Made by a program: the position numbers and the translations under genes. This document shows positions 8,393-16,778 of a DNA stretch of 64,000 bases, one piece after another. Source of the DNA: Candidatus Gastranaerophilales bacterium (lineage in GTDB: Bacteria > Cyanobacteriota > Vampirovibrionia > Gastranaerophilales > Gastranaerophilaceae); contig CALVBI010000001.1 in the NCBI GenBank assembly GCA_944325735.1, positions 186,001 to 250,000 on the forward strand, in the 5' to 3' direction. Within the stretch, counting starts at the first letter, position 1. Every line of letters begins with the position of its first letter. The notes beneath the pieces were generated by a model. It did no database searches. It was not told where the DNA came from and was given only the letters and a program-made list of their open reading frames with translations.

Positions 8393-10075
8393 ATGGAAAA
8401 ACTTTCACCATTACAAATCGAAAGATTAAAGTACCAACCAAAACTTCCTGAATGCCTTGCTAACGGCATTAACAGTTTAGAAATGGTTGAAGGTTCCGCT
8501 ACTCAATCAGTAAGAGATCAGGAACAAATTCAAAATTTATTCAAAAACACTTATGGAAAACCTGTTGTTACATTCAAAAAAGCTTCTTCTGCTAAATCTT
8601 CAGAAGTAAGAAACGTTGGTGTAATCCTTTCAGGTGGTCAAGCTCCTGGCGGACACAACGTAATCGCAGGTTTATATGACGCTTTAAAACAAGCTAATTC
8701 TGCTAATAAATTATACGGATTCTTAGGCGGCCCATCAGGTATTATTGATGGAAAATATGTTGAATTCGATGACAAATTCATGGATGCTTATAGAAATACA
8801 GGCGGATTTGATATTATCGGATCAGGCAGAACTAAACTTGAAACTGAAGAACAATTCCAAAAATCTTTAGAAGTTTGTAAAAAATTAAATATTTCTGCTG
8901 TTGTAATCATCGGTGGAGATGATTCTAACACTAACGCTGCACTTTTAGCTGAATGGTTTGTAAAAAATAATACAGGTATTCAAGTTATCGGATGTCCTAA
9001 AACAATCGACGGCGACTTGAAAAATGACCAAATCGAAATTTCTTTCGGTTTCGATACAGCTACAAAAACTTATGCTGAACTTATCGGAAACATTGAACGT
9101 GACGCTAATTCAGCTAAAAAATATTGGCACTTTGTAAAAATCATGGGTAGAAGTGCTTCTCACGTTGCATTGGAAGCTGCTTTACAAACTCAACCTAACA
9201 TTACTTTAATTTCTGAAGAAGTTGAAGAAAAGAAAATGTCACTTGAAAGCATTATTAACTATATGTGCAACATAATCGTTAAACGTGCTGACATGGGTAA
9301 AAACTTTGGTATCGCAGTTATTCCTGAAGGTTTGATTGAATTCATTCCTGAAATGAAATCTATGATTTCAAACTTAAACGATATCATGGCTACATTAGAA
9401 AATGATCCTGATTTCGTAAATGCTACAACTATTCGTGATAAATTTGATATCGTAGAAAACAGACTTGACCCTGCTAATGCAAAAGTTTACAACTCATTAC
9501 CTGCATTAATCAAAGGTCAATTATTAGCTGATCGTGACCCACATGGTAACGTTCAAGTTTCTAAAATTGAAACTGAAAAATTGTTAATCGAAATGATTTC
9601 TACAAGATTAGATGAATTAAAATCTCAAGGTGAATACATCGGTAAATTTAATGCTCAATCTCACTTCTTCGGTTATGAAGGAAGATGTGCATTCCCATCA
9701 AACTTTGATGCTGATTACTGCTATTCATTAGGATTTAACGCATTTGCTTTAATCAATTTCGGTCTAACTGGTTACTTATCATCTGTAAGAAACTTAACTC
9801 AACCTGCTGATCAATGGGTTGCAGGCGGTGTTCCTCTTACAATGATGATGAACATGGAAAAACGTCATGGTGAAATGAAACCTGTTATTCAAAAAGCTCT
9901 AGTTAGACTAGACGGTCCTGTATTCAAACAATTAGAAGAAAACAGAGAAGACTGGGCATTGAATGACAGATATTTATTCCCAGGTGCTATCCAATACTTT
10001 GGACCATCTTGTGTTTGCGATGTTACAACTTGCACTTTACAATTAGAAAGATCAAAATCTTTAGCAGCTGTATAA
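8393..10075 (+). CDS. Pyrophosphate-dependent 6-phosphofructokinase (long type)
   Basis: Catalyses reversible phosphorylation of fructose 6-phosphate with PPi, the committed step region of glycolysis. With this start it is 560 residues, the size of the long PPi-PFK class. GGQAPGGHN lies near residue 82, GGDDSNT at 174-180 and [10 protein letters not shown] at 202-211; Asp in GGDDS and Lys in PKTIDGD are the residues that favour PPi over ATP. The ATG at 8393 is chosen because GAAAGGTAAGAG sits just before it; an in-frame GTG at 8366 would add nine residues without a ribosome site. A strong terminator follows. Confidence 0.92.
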   Translation: MEKLSPLQIERLKYQPKLPECLANGINSLEMVEGSATQSVRDQEQIQNLFKNTYGKPVVTFKKASSAKSSEVRNVGVILSGGQAPGGHNVIAGLYDALKQANSANKLYGFLGGPSGIIDGKYVEFDDKFMDAYRNTGGFDIIGSGRTKLETEEQFQKSLEVCKKLNISAVVIIGGDDSNTNAALLAEWFVKNNTGIQVIGCPKTIDGDLKNDQIEISFGFDTATKTYAELIGNIERDANSAKKYWHFVKIMGRSASHVALEAALQTQPNITLISEEVEEKKMSLESIINYMCNIIVKRADMGKNFGIAVIPEGLIEFIPEMKSMISNLNDIMATLENDPDFVNATTIRDKFDIVENRLDPANAKVYNSLPALIKGQLLADRDPHGNVQVSKIETEKLLIEMISTRLDELKSQGEYIGKFNAQSHFFGYEGRCAFPSNFDADYCYSLGFNAFALINFGLTGYLSSVRNLTQPADQWVAGGVPLTMMMNMEKRHGEMKPVIQKALVRLDGPVFKQLEENREDWALNDRYLFPGAIQYFGPSCVCDVTTCTLQLERSKSLAAV

Positions 10076-10095
10076 TCAATACACAATATAGAATT

Positions 10096-10130
10096 AAAAA
10101 CCGCTCTTTTTATAAAGGGCGGTTTTTATT
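10096..10130 (+). terminator. Intrinsic terminator after phosphofructokinase gene
   Basis: AAAACCGCTCTTT and AAAGGGCGGTTTTT form a GC-centred stem with a short loop and a T run. It lies between convergent genes and could serve both strands. Confidence 0.85.
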
Positions 10131-10131
10131 T

Positions 10132-10341
10132 TTATTCAAAATTTAAAAGTTCAGGCAAATCAACATCTAAAGCCTTTGCAATCTTTTGCAAAGTCCAAAA
10201 CTGATATACAATTGTCCCATTTTCAATTTCATTAAGCTTGGATACTGCCATAAAAGTTCTTTTAGCTAACTCTTTTTGTGAAAGTCCTCGTTTTTCTCTG
10301 TAATATTTTATTTTTTCTCCTAATTTTTTAAATCCGCTCAT
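10132..10341 (-). CDS. Small XRE-family transcriptional regulator
   Basis: A 69-residue single-domain helix-turn-helix protein. The start MSGFKKLGEKIKYYREKRG is chosen because GGAGGGG lies directly upstream of its ATG; a longer upstream frame has no ribosome site. The HTH core is LSQKELAKRTFMAVSKLNEI (about 20-40), with ENGT and the closing LDVDLPELL of the XRE fold. It diverges from the histidine kinase gene, which begins about 100 bp away, so it may control that gene or itself. Confidence 0.82.
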   Translation of the reverse strand: MSGFKKLGEKIKYYREKRGLSQKELAKRTFMAVSKLNEIENGTIVYQFWTLQKIAKALDVDLPELLNFE

Positions 10342-10408
10342 AACCCCTCCTATTTTTTTCGGCTTTACATAAAAAATCACAACAACATATTGATATATAT
10401 TAAAGAAA

Positions 10409-10437
10409 TTGCCCACTTTTAGAGATTGAAATATAAT
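10409..10437 (+). promoter_or_regulatory. Promoter for a probably leaderless histidine kinase mRNA
   Basis: TTGCCC and TATAAT are 17 bp apart, and the TATAAT ends six bases before the ATG at 10444, so the expected transcription start falls on the start codon itself. No Shine-Dalgarno is present. Confidence 0.6.
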
Positions 10438-10443
10438 ATTTAT

Positions 10444-12102
10444 ATGAAAAAATTTGATATTTTCAGACAGTTTAGGGATGCTGTAATCATTGTGAATAGC
10501 AAACAAGAAGTTGTTTACAGAAACCACACTTTCAAAAGGTGGTTTTCTGATTTTGCAAATATCAAAAAATTTTCATATCACACAAGCTTTGACATCTGCC
10601 CACTTAATTCTGAAAATATCGAAATCTATTCTCCCATCTATCATGCAATCAATTCTAAAGAAGATTTTTTTGCTAGAATTTCTTATCAATCAGAATTAAA
10701 TAAAATTTTTTACTACGACTTGCAGGCAATAAAAAAAGGGAATTATACAATAATTTTCTTTAGTGACGTAAGTGCACAAAATAATCTTGATAACTCATTC
10801 AAAGAAAATGAAAAATTAAAAAACACAATAAATAAATTAATCGAAGAAAACAAAGATTTGCAAAAAGTAAAACAAAAAGCCCAAAGCCAAGCTATCCGAA
10901 TTGCTCTCATAAACAAGGTTTCCAATACAATCAGAGAAAGTATAGATATCTCAAAAATTCTTCAATCAACCCTAAAAGAATTAGCTATAATGTTCAGTGC
11001 ATACAAAGCCTATTACGCTAAAGCTGATGGGAATGAATTTGTCATTGAAGAAGTATTCGGAGAAAAGAAATCTAAAAATTTAAAAGCAATTCAATTTGAT
11101 GAAAAAACTACTGAAACTATCACTGCAAAAGAGATTTCGGCTAATAATGTTTTAATTGAATATCTTAATGCAAAACCATTTAAACAACCTGTACTCAGAG
11201 TAATAATCCCTCTGCATCATATGCAAAACATAACAGGGATAATAGTTTTACTTAGCCACCAAAAAAGAGAATTGACAGAAGAAATTGAAATTCTAGATGC
11301 AATCTCATCTCAACTATCAAACGCAATCACTCGTGCAGAACTTTATCAAAAGAATATTCAAACCGTTAACGAATTACAAAACACCCTAAAAGAACTTAAA
11401 GAAACCCAAATTCAACTGATAAATTCAGAAAAAATGGCATCTTTAGGTCAATTAGTTGCAGGCGTAGCACACGAAATTAACACCCCTGTAGCCTCAATTA
11501 AATCAAATAACGGAATAGTCGCAAAACTGCTTCCATCAATAGAAGACACCGAATTAAAAGAGATGCTTACAGACATAAATGAAATTGATAAAGAAGCAGT
11601 CACAAGAATAAGTAACATCGTCACTTCTCTGAAAAAATTTGTTCGCCTAGATGAAGCAGAATTGCAAGAAGCAAACATAAATAAAGAACTCGACCTTACA
11701 TTAGAACTCATAAGACACGAAACAAAAAACAGAATTGAAATAATAAAAAATTACGGCGAAATCCCCGCTATTAAATGCTTTCCAAACATGCTAAATCAAG
11801 TATTCACAAACATATTAATCAATGCTTGCCAAGCAATAGAAGGCAAAGGAAAAATTACAATTACAACCGAATACAAAGATAAAAAACTCATTGTCAAAAT
11901 CAAAGATACAGGAAAAGGTATTCCCAAAGATCAGCTCAGCAAGATATTTTCAGCAGGTTTTACAACCAAAGGAATAGGAGTCGGAACAGGACTCGGACTA
12001 GCCATTTGTTCAAAAATAATTGAAAAACATAAAGGTGAAATCATTGTAAATAGTGAGGTTGGCAAGGGTAGCGAGTTTATTATTACTATCTGCAGTGAGT
12101 AG
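10444..12102 (+). CDS. Soluble sensor histidine kinase (PAS-coiled coil-GAF-HisKA-HATPase)
   Basis: Autophosphorylating sensor kinase with no membrane segment, so it probably senses a cytoplasmic signal. In the 552 residues a PAS-like domain covers about 1-110, a Lys/Glu-rich coiled coil about 115-160, a GAF-like domain about 165-300, a second coiled coil to about 330, then the H-box LVAGVAHEINTP, N-box NILINACQAIEG, G1 DTGKGIP and G2 GVGTGLGLAI. The start MKKFDIF is favoured because a consensus -10 sits six bases upstream; an earlier in-frame ATG six codons upstream lies within the promoter. No response regulator is adjacent. Confidence 0.87.
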   Translation: MKKFDIFRQFRDAVIIVNSKQEVVYRNHTFKRWFSDFANIKKFSYHTSFDICPLNSENIEIYSPIYHAINSKEDFFARISYQSELNKIFYYDLQAIKKGNYTIIFFSDVSAQNNLDNSFKENEKLKNTINKLIEENKDLQKVKQKAQSQAIRIALINKVSNTIRESIDISKILQSTLKELAIMFSAYKAYYAKADGNEFVIEEVFGEKKSKNLKAIQFDEKTTETITAKEISANNVLIEYLNAKPFKQPVLRVIIPLHHMQNITGIIVLLSHQKRELTEEIEILDAISSQLSNAITRAELYQKNIQTVNELQNTLKELKETQIQLINSEKMASLGQLVAGVAHEINTPVASIKSNNGIVAKLLPSIEDTELKEMLTDINEIDKEAVTRISNIVTSLKKFVRLDEAELQEANINKELDLTLELIRHETKNRIEIIKNYGEIPAIKCFPNMLNQVFTNILINACQAIEGKGKITITTEYKDKKLIVKIKDTGKGIPKDQLSKIFSAGFTTKGIGVGTGLGLAICSKIIEKHKGEIIVNSEVGKGSEFIITICSE

Positions 12103-12419
12103 TATTTGTGAATTTTTATTACAAATTTGGTTTTAATATAATTGAAAGACACTAATTTTTAATTAAACAAACACACGTTTTTTTCTCAATTTTGCTCCTT
12201 TTAAAGACAAATAATAAAAAACATGTTATATTGTTAATATAAAGTGTTAGTTTTACCCTTAAAAAATTCGATACAACTGCACTTATAAAATCCCAAAAAA
12301 ATATAATTTAACAAAAATTAATATAAGTAGGTAAAAAAGGCAATATTTTATTCTCGAAATTTTTTATAAATGCATAAGGTGTAGTAGAATTTAATATTGT
12401 GTGTCGGAGGAAAAATTTA
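12103..12419 (+). other. Gene-free AT-rich stretch before the HEAT-repeat gene
   Basis: About 315 bp with no credible ORF, tRNA or strong hairpin. It is very AT-rich with T runs. TAGAAT near 12385 may be the -10 of the downstream gene. Nothing else is recognised. Confidence 0.4.
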
Positions 12420-13277
12420 ATGACAATTAGTGTGAACAGCAAGAAAAAACAAGTTAAAAAATCTTTTGAAGAATTATTGACAGATCTTAAAACAAGCAAT
12501 TCAGAAAAAGTTAGATATAACGCGGCACGTATCCTTGGTGAAATGGGCGATTCAAAAGCAGTTGAACCATTAATTGAAGTTTTAAAACATGATAAAAACG
12601 GTTCTGTAAGATTATATGCAGCACGTGCATTAGGAGAATTAGGCGACTCTGCAGCAACAGTTCACTTAATTGAATCTTTACGTGAAGACAGAAACGTAGA
12701 CGTAAGAGTTCGTGCAGCTCGTGCATTAGGTCGTTTAGGCGGTGCAATTGTTGTAGAACCTCTTGTTGAAGCTCTAAATGATGAAAATCCTCAAGTTTGT
12801 ATCACAGCAACAGATGCTTTAATCGAAATCGGTGATGTTGCAACAGATGCTTTAATCGCATCTTTAGACCACGAAAAAGTTAACGTAAGATGTGATGCAA
12901 CTCGTGCATTAGGCGAAATCGGAAACAAAAAAGCTGTTGATAAAGTAATTAATATGTTATATGACGAATGGGTAAACGTTAGAATTTATGCAGTAACTTC
13001 ATTAGGCAAATTAAATGATACAAAAGCTGTTCCTGCATTAATCGATGTAATGAAAAACCGTTCAGAAAACGAACTTGTAAGAGCTGGTGCAGCTGCAGCA
13101 TTAGGTGTACTTCGTGACCAAAGAGCATTACTTCCATTAAGAGAATTAATTATGGAAGCTGAAGAATTAGGTGAATTAGAAGACACAGCATTAAAATCAT
13201 TCAAAAAAATCATGGCTGCAAACTGGCAATCAATCCCAGGTGCTACAGCTCAGAAAAAACCTGCTGCAACATTCTAA
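12420..13277 (+). CDS. HEAT-repeat (PBS-lyase-like) scaffold protein
   Basis: A 285-residue solenoid of about seven to eight HEAT repeats of the phycobilisome-lyase type, e.g. VRYNAARILGEMGDSKAVEP, VRLYAARALGELGD, VRVRAARALGRLG, VRCDATRALGEIG. Such repeats bind proteins; in cyanobacteria relatives are CpcE/NblB-like, but no phycobiliprotein is expected here, so a general scaffold role is more likely. The ATG is chosen for the strong GGAGG seven to twelve bases upstream; an ATG 21 bp earlier lacks one. Codon use (GCA, TTA, GAA rich; even, regular) looks like a well-expressed gene, and a strong terminator follows. Confidence 0.88.
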   Translation: MTISVNSKKKQVKKSFEELLTDLKTSNSEKVRYNAARILGEMGDSKAVEPLIEVLKHDKNGSVRLYAARALGELGDSAATVHLIESLREDRNVDVRVRAARALGRLGGAIVVEPLVEALNDENPQVCITATDALIEIGDVATDALIASLDHEKVNVRCDATRALGEIGNKKAVDKVINMLYDEWVNVRIYAVTSLGKLNDTKAVPALIDVMKNRSENELVRAGAAAALGVLRDQRALLPLRELIMEAEELGELEDTALKSFKKIMAANWQSIPGATAQKKPAATF

Positions 13278-13314
13278 TAAAGCAGCTTAAAGAATTAAAA
13301 CAAAAAGGATTATA

Positions 13315-13346
13315 AAAAACACCTCTTAATATAAGAGGTGTTTTTT
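13315..13346. terminator. Bidirectional intrinsic terminator
   Basis: AAAAAACACCTCTT and AAGAGGTGTTTTTT pair perfectly around a short AT loop. It separates the convergent HEAT and XRE genes, with A and T runs on both sides. Confidence 0.88.
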
Positions 13347-13563
13347 ATTTATACTTTTCAAATTCATCTAAAAACTTTGCAGGAGTCATCCCAAAAGCAT
13401 GAGAAATATTTTCTAAAACATTAATTTTTATACCTTGTTTAAGATTTTCTATACGACACAAAATTGCAGGATCAATTTCTGCTTCTACTGCAAATTTATT
13501 CAGTGATAACCCGCTTTCCTGACGTTTTAATTTTATATATTTTCCTAAATCTGAATATTGCAT
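13345..13563 (-). CDS. Small XRE-family regulator next to prepilin gene
   Basis: A 72-residue single HTH domain: LGKYIKLKRQESGLSLNKFA (about 6-25), then EAEIDPAILCRIEN as the recognition helix region and GMTPAKFLDEFE at the end. Its ATG lies about 65 bp from the prepilin ATG on the other strand, with the promoter and inverted repeats between them, so autoregulation and control of the prepilin gene are plausible. Confidence 0.85.
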   Translation of the reverse strand: MQYSDLGKYIKLKRQESGLSLNKFAVEAEIDPAILCRIENLKQGIKINVLENISHAFGMTPAKFLDEFEKYK

Positions 13564-13580
13564 TTATTGAGATTATGCAA

Positions 13581-13614
13581 TATAATACTAATAGATTCAT
13601 TGAGAAATCTCAAT
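13581..13614 (+). promoter_or_regulatory. Prepilin promoter -10 and overlapping operator
   Basis: TATAAT at 13581-13586 is followed by the inverted repeat ATTGAGA AA TCTCAAT at 13599-13614, covering the expected transcription start. A further half site ATTGAGA occurs at 13566-13572, next to the start codon of the divergent XRE gene. The layout is that of a repressor blocking both promoters. Confidence 0.55.
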
Positions 13615-13627
13615 AGAAAGGAGTTCT

Positions 13628-14317
13628 ATGCATTCAGGTAAAGCATTTACACTGGCAGAAGTATTAATCACTCTTGGCATTATAGGAATTGTTGCAGCAA
13701 TGACATTACCTGCGGTTATCAATAAGACACAAAACAAAGAACTTGAAGTAGCTTTTAAAAAATCATATTCTCTTTTAAATCAGGTAACACAAAGAGTTAT
13801 TATAGAGGATTTCGGAGGTGTAGTTGATGCAAACAGTAGTTATTTAATTGCAAAAGACTTTTTAAAGTACTATAAAAATGCAGAACTTTGCTCAACAGGA
13901 AGCGGTAATGGCTGTCCAGATATTACCAATAAAAATATGTGTGAATTTATGCAAGAAAATTATAAAACATACAATGGAAATAGCAAAGCTGGCTGTGTAG
14001 GAAATGATGCTGTAACAAATACAATTGATAACACAACTATATATTTTGATTCAGCCAATCCAGGCGAAGTAAGCAATTACGGCAAGATGTTAATAGCAAT
14101 CGATGTCAACAGTTGGCAAAAAAAACCTAATAAATGGGGACACGATATGTTTATGTTTCAAATAGACAGTTCAGGGAAACTTCTTCCAATGGGAGCAGAT
14201 GGAACTTCATATCTTGAGAAATATTTTTGTTCTAAAACATCAACTGACAAGAGTAATGGATATGGATGCACTGTCAGAGCTGTAAGTGAACCTGATTATT
14301 TTAAAAAATTAAAATAA
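13628..14317 (+). CDS. Type IV prepilin-like protein (GspG/PilE style)
   Basis: A 229-residue secreted or surface pseudopilin. The N-terminus MHSGKAFTLAEVLITLGIIG is a class III signal with Glu at +5 (E11) and a long hydrophobic helix to about residue 31. The residue before the Phe at +1 is Ala, not the near-invariant Gly expected by prepilin peptidase. The mature part has Cys pairs (CSTGSGNGC near 90; GYGC near 215) and an IDVN...G motif. RBS GAAAGGAGTT is strong. No pilus assembly genes are near, as is common for dispersed pilin genes in this presumed lineage. Confidence 0.88.
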   Translation: MHSGKAFTLAEVLITLGIIGIVAAMTLPAVINKTQNKELEVAFKKSYSLLNQVTQRVIIEDFGGVVDANSSYLIAKDFLKYYKNAELCSTGSGNGCPDITNKNMCEFMQENYKTYNGNSKAGCVGNDAVTNTIDNTTIYFDSANPGEVSNYGKMLIAIDVNSWQKKPNKWGHDMFMFQIDSSGKLLPMGADGTSYLEKYFCSKTSTDKSNGYGCTVRAVSEPDYFKKLK

Positions 14318-15103
14318 CTATTTAAAATAATATTCAATCTCAGTTGATAAATCTAATTTTTTAGCGTTATCTTTGAATATTTTTGACTTCAAACCCATTT
14401 TAGCTAACCTGTATTTTAAACTTACAGCTAAAACTCCAAGTCCATATTTGCAAGATCTCATAAAGTTAATTGATGATGCTTCTTTAAAATATTTTGTAGG
14501 ACAAGAAACCTCACCTATTTTGAATTTGTTATAGAAAAGCAATGCAATCATTTCATTATCAAAGATAAAATCATCATTACATTCACCTAGTGGCAAAGTT
14601 TCCAATACTTCTTTTGTAAAACCTCTGAAACCTGTATGATACTCAGTTAAATTTTCACCTGTAAAAACATTTTCAAACCAAGTTAAAAATTTATTTGCAA
14701 CGAATTTATAAAATGGCATACCACCTTTTAAAGCAGAATTTCCTAGCATTCTTGATGCTAATACAGCATCATATTGACCAAACGCCATCATACAAACTAT
14801 TGCAGGAATAAGTTTTGGGGTATATTGATAATCAGGGTGAAGCATTACAATAATATCAGCCCCAGCTTTTAAAGCTGCCTTATAACAAGATTTTTGATTA
14901 CCGCCATAACCCTTATTTTCCTTATGTACAATAGTTGTTATGTTCAATTCTTTTGAAACTAATTTTGTATTATCCTGAGAATTATCATCTACCAAAATAA
15001 CCTCATCAACAAACGGCTTATAAATTTCTTCATAAGTCTGTTTTAAGGTTTTTTCTGCATTATATGCAGGCATAATTATTACTACTTTTTTATTATTAAT
15101 CAT
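14318..15103 (-). CDS. Family 2 glycosyltransferase (dolichyl-phosphate-mannose-synthase-like)
   Basis: Transfers a sugar from a nucleotide donor, probably to a lipid carrier or envelope glycan. 261 residues from this start. GT-A fold signatures: VVIIMPAYNAEKTL (near 7-20), VDEVILVDDNSQDNT (DD near 40), and ADIIVMLHPDYQY (about 85-97, with HPD in place of DxD). There is no C-terminal membrane anchor. The start MINNKKV is preferred over an ATG 18 bp upstream because a TATAAT lies six bases before it, giving a probable leaderless mRNA. Confidence 0.85.
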   Translation of the reverse strand: MINNKKVVIIMPAYNAEKTLKQTYEEIYKPFVDEVILVDDNSQDNTKLVSKELNITTIVHKENKGYGGNQKSCYKAALKAGADIIVMLHPDYQYTPKLIPAIVCMMAFGQYDAVLASRMLGNSALKGGMPFYKFVANKFLTWFENVFTGENLTEYHTGFRGFTKEVLETLPLGECNDDFIFDNEMIALLFYNKFKIGEVSCPTKYFKEASSINFMRSCKYGLGVLAVSLKYRLAKMGLKSKIFKDNAKKLDLSTEIEYYFK

Positions 15104-15140
15104 AAATCTATTATAAAACAAAAATTACAAACTAAAAAAT

Positions 15141-15172
15141 AGAGGCACCTTTTCAAGTGCCTCTAAGAATTT
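15141..15172 (-). terminator. Intrinsic terminator after hpf
   Basis: AGAGGCAC and GTGCCTCT form a perfect 8-bp stem with an eight-base loop. On the minus strand the second arm runs into a T tract, directly after the hpf stop codon. Confidence 0.85.
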
Positions 15173-15175
15173 TTT

Positions 15176-15538
15176 TTATTCTTCAACCGGTTCAGCCGGT
15201 TCTTCAATTTTTGCTTCAGTTCTAATAGAAGACTTATCAGAACCTATGCTTTTATCTTTAAATTTTTGTACTTGTCTAGCTAATTTGTCAGCTAATAAGT
15301 CAATACTTTCATACATAGAATCTGCAGCTTCTTCACAGCGTACAACGCCTGTTGACATTTTACAGCTGACTTCTGCAACGTGTTTTCCGGAAGCAGCAGG
15401 ATTTTTGATAACTGAAAGCACTACATCAATTCCTTGAATTTGATCATAGTGAGTAGCTACCTTACCAATTTTCTCTTTCACATATGCTTTAATAGCATCA
15501 GTGATTTCAATGTTTCTTCCGTTTACATAAATGTGCAT
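15176..15538 (-). CDS. hpf: Ribosome hibernation promoting factor (short HPF/RaiA)
   Basis: Binds the 30S decoding centre in stationary phase and protects idle ribosomes. The 120 residues begin MHIYVNGRNIEITDAIKAYV, the family opening, followed by VLSVIKNP and SMYESIDLLADKLARQVQKF (about 78-97). The C-terminal extension is short and acidic (EEPAEPVEE), so the long-form dimerisation domain is absent. RBS AGGAGGTTCCAC is near-consensus; a TATAAT on the minus strand near 15570 with TTTAAA 17 bp upstream is the likely promoter. Confidence 0.93.
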   Translation of the reverse strand: MHIYVNGRNIEITDAIKAYVKEKIGKVATHYDQIQGIDVVLSVIKNPAASGKHVAEVSCKMSTGVVRCEEAADSMYESIDLLADKLARQVQKFKDKSIGSDKSSIRTEAKIEEPAEPVEE

Positions 15539-15652
15539 GTGGAACCTCCTATAACATACTGCTTGTACATTATAACATATTTTTTTTGATTTTTAAAGCC
15601 TTTTTCAAGATTATTTCTAAAAAATAAAGTTTTTAATTTCTATAAAAGCGCT

Positions 15653-15856
15653 CTAATCTTCAATAATAAACTGTTGTAATTCTACATTAGGAGTTCCGAT
15701 AACTCTTACTAATTCAAGCACAGAAGCTTTCATTTGACATTTTTGAGATGACCCGCTGAAAAAATCTTTATAAAAACAACCTTCGCAGTTGCATCCTCTT
15801 TTATAACATTCAAGAGCCGTAGGCGTCCATCTTCTCACTGCAACAGCTCTTCCCAT
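15653..15856 (-). CDS. Small conserved cysteine-rich protein, unknown function
   Basis: 67 residues from the ATG at 15856: MGRAVAVRRWTPTALECYKR, then CNCEGCFY (C-x-C-x-x-C) and a later Cys in QKCQMKAS, followed by a short helix ASVLELVRVIG. Four to five cysteines suggest a zinc or iron-sulfur site. The frame stays open upstream to a TTG at 15910, which would add 18 residues (GEIVNKWRLYKLF), and a TTG six codons upstream has GTGGAG before it, so the start is uncertain. Family not recognised. It has a well-defined promoter and a folded leader. Confidence 0.7.
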   Translation of the reverse strand: MGRAVAVRRWTPTALECYKRGCNCEGCFYKDFFSGSSQKCQMKASVLELVRVIGTPNVELQQFIIED

Positions 15857-16020
15857 ATCCCTACTTCTAAACAATTTATATAATCTCCACTTGTTAACTA
15901 TCTCACCCAAGGTACGGAAAATCAGACAGAGTTAATCTGTCACAATCCCCTTATCAGAGGCTCTTTCCACCTCTCCACTCGTCCTTAATTACATTATAAA
16001 AAATAAGGGAATTATTTCAA
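15857..16020 (-). promoter_or_regulatory. Promoter and folded 5' leader of the cysteine-rich gene
   Basis: On the minus strand TTGAAA (16020-16015) and TATAAT (15998-15993) are 16 bp apart. The RNA would start near 15986 with about 75-130 nt before translation. The leader folds: GAGG ... CCTC around GGAAAGAG, and a longer hairpin GGGGATTGTGACAGA / TCTGTCTGATTTTCC whose inner 6 bp (GACAGA/TCTGTC) are perfect. It does not match a riboswitch consensus that I know. Confidence 0.5.
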
Positions 16021-16235
16021 GGGCAGAACATGAGATTGTGAATATTTGTAACAAACCCCGTAATTAGTACGATACAGCCGTTTTTCAAAAGTCAATCATG
16101 CTAAAGATTAAGCTATCACATGGTTTTCAGATTTTAAATCATGCAAACATGCTCATGGCATGGCTTTCCATGATTTAAGTTCGTATTAAGAATTGTAAAA
16201 CATTTAACATTCATGCCTGTTTTGGGCATGCCAAT
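16021..16235. other. Non-coding stretch with ten CATG tetramers
   Basis: No ORF, tRNA or promoter is evident in the gap downstream of the mntP stop. CATG occurs ten times in about 200 bp, nine of them in 135 bp, several as overlapping palindromic pairs (CATGG AAAG CCATG on the minus strand; CATGCC TGTTTT GGGCATG at 16215-16231). In sequence this AT-rich that density is far above chance. Confidence 0.55.
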
Positions 16236-16778
16236 TTAGAAAAAAATACTCTTAAAAGCAAGAATAATCAAAATCAAACCGCCAGAAATTTCAAGATATT
16301 TCGTGGGCAATTTCTTGAAAAAATTTCCTAACCAAAAACCTGCCATCGACATAAAAAATGACATAAAACCAATTAATAAAACAGATAATAAAAGCGGTGT
16401 TTTTGTCAAATTCAAACTTACCCCTGAGGCAAGCGCATCAATACTTGTAGCTATGCCAAGACTTATCAAACATTTTAAATCTATGCAGCAAATTTTTTCA
16501 TCTTTTTCTTGGAATGCTTCGTAAATAAATTTTGCACCAAGAATAAAAAATATAATAAAAACAAGCCATTTTGCGTAAGCTTGAATATAGCTGCTTATGA
16601 GCCCTGTGAAAACGTAACCGAAACACGGCATTAACCCTTGAGCTAATCCCATTGTAAAAGCAAGAGCCAAAGAGTTTTTAACTCTGTTATGGGTAAATAT
16701 CAAACCTTGTGAAAATGATACTACAAGACAATCAATTCCTAATGCTACGGCTAAGAATAATATTTCAACTAAATGCAA
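16236..16778 (-). CDS. mntP: MntP/YtaF-type putative manganese efflux pump
   Basis: Inner-membrane exporter, 180 residues with six predicted hydrophobic helices, the normal size for MntP. The paired acidic motifs of the family are visible as GIDCLVVSFSQG (about 14-25) and ATSIDALASGVSL (about 110-122), the second closest to the DAxxxG/S consensus. The acidic loop FQEKDEKICC lies between the two halves. Its start overlaps the upstream DUF4127 gene by 10 bp, so it is co-transcribed. Metal specificity is inferred from family only; YtaF-like members have other roles. Confidence 0.82.
   Translation of the reverse strand: MHLVEILFLAVALGIDCLVVSFSQGLIFTHNRVKNSLALAFTMGLAQGLMPCFGYVFTGLISSYIQAYAKWLVFIIFFILGAKFIYEAFQEKDEKICCIDLKCLISLGIATSIDALASGVSLNLTKTPLLLSVLLIGFMSFFMSMAGFWLGNFFKKLPTKYLEISGGLILIILAFKSIFF

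Noticed and set aside
12420-13277. Phycobilisome lyase function for the HEAT protein
   Set aside because: The repeats match that domain family, but no phycobiliprotein or bilin gene is present and HEAT repeats are generic binding modules.
15857-16235. yybP-ykoY manganese riboswitch near mntP
   Set aside because: The structured leader belongs to the gene downstream of mntP, and the conserved yybP-ykoY loops are not seen. mntP itself is translationally coupled to DUF4127 without room for a riboswitch.
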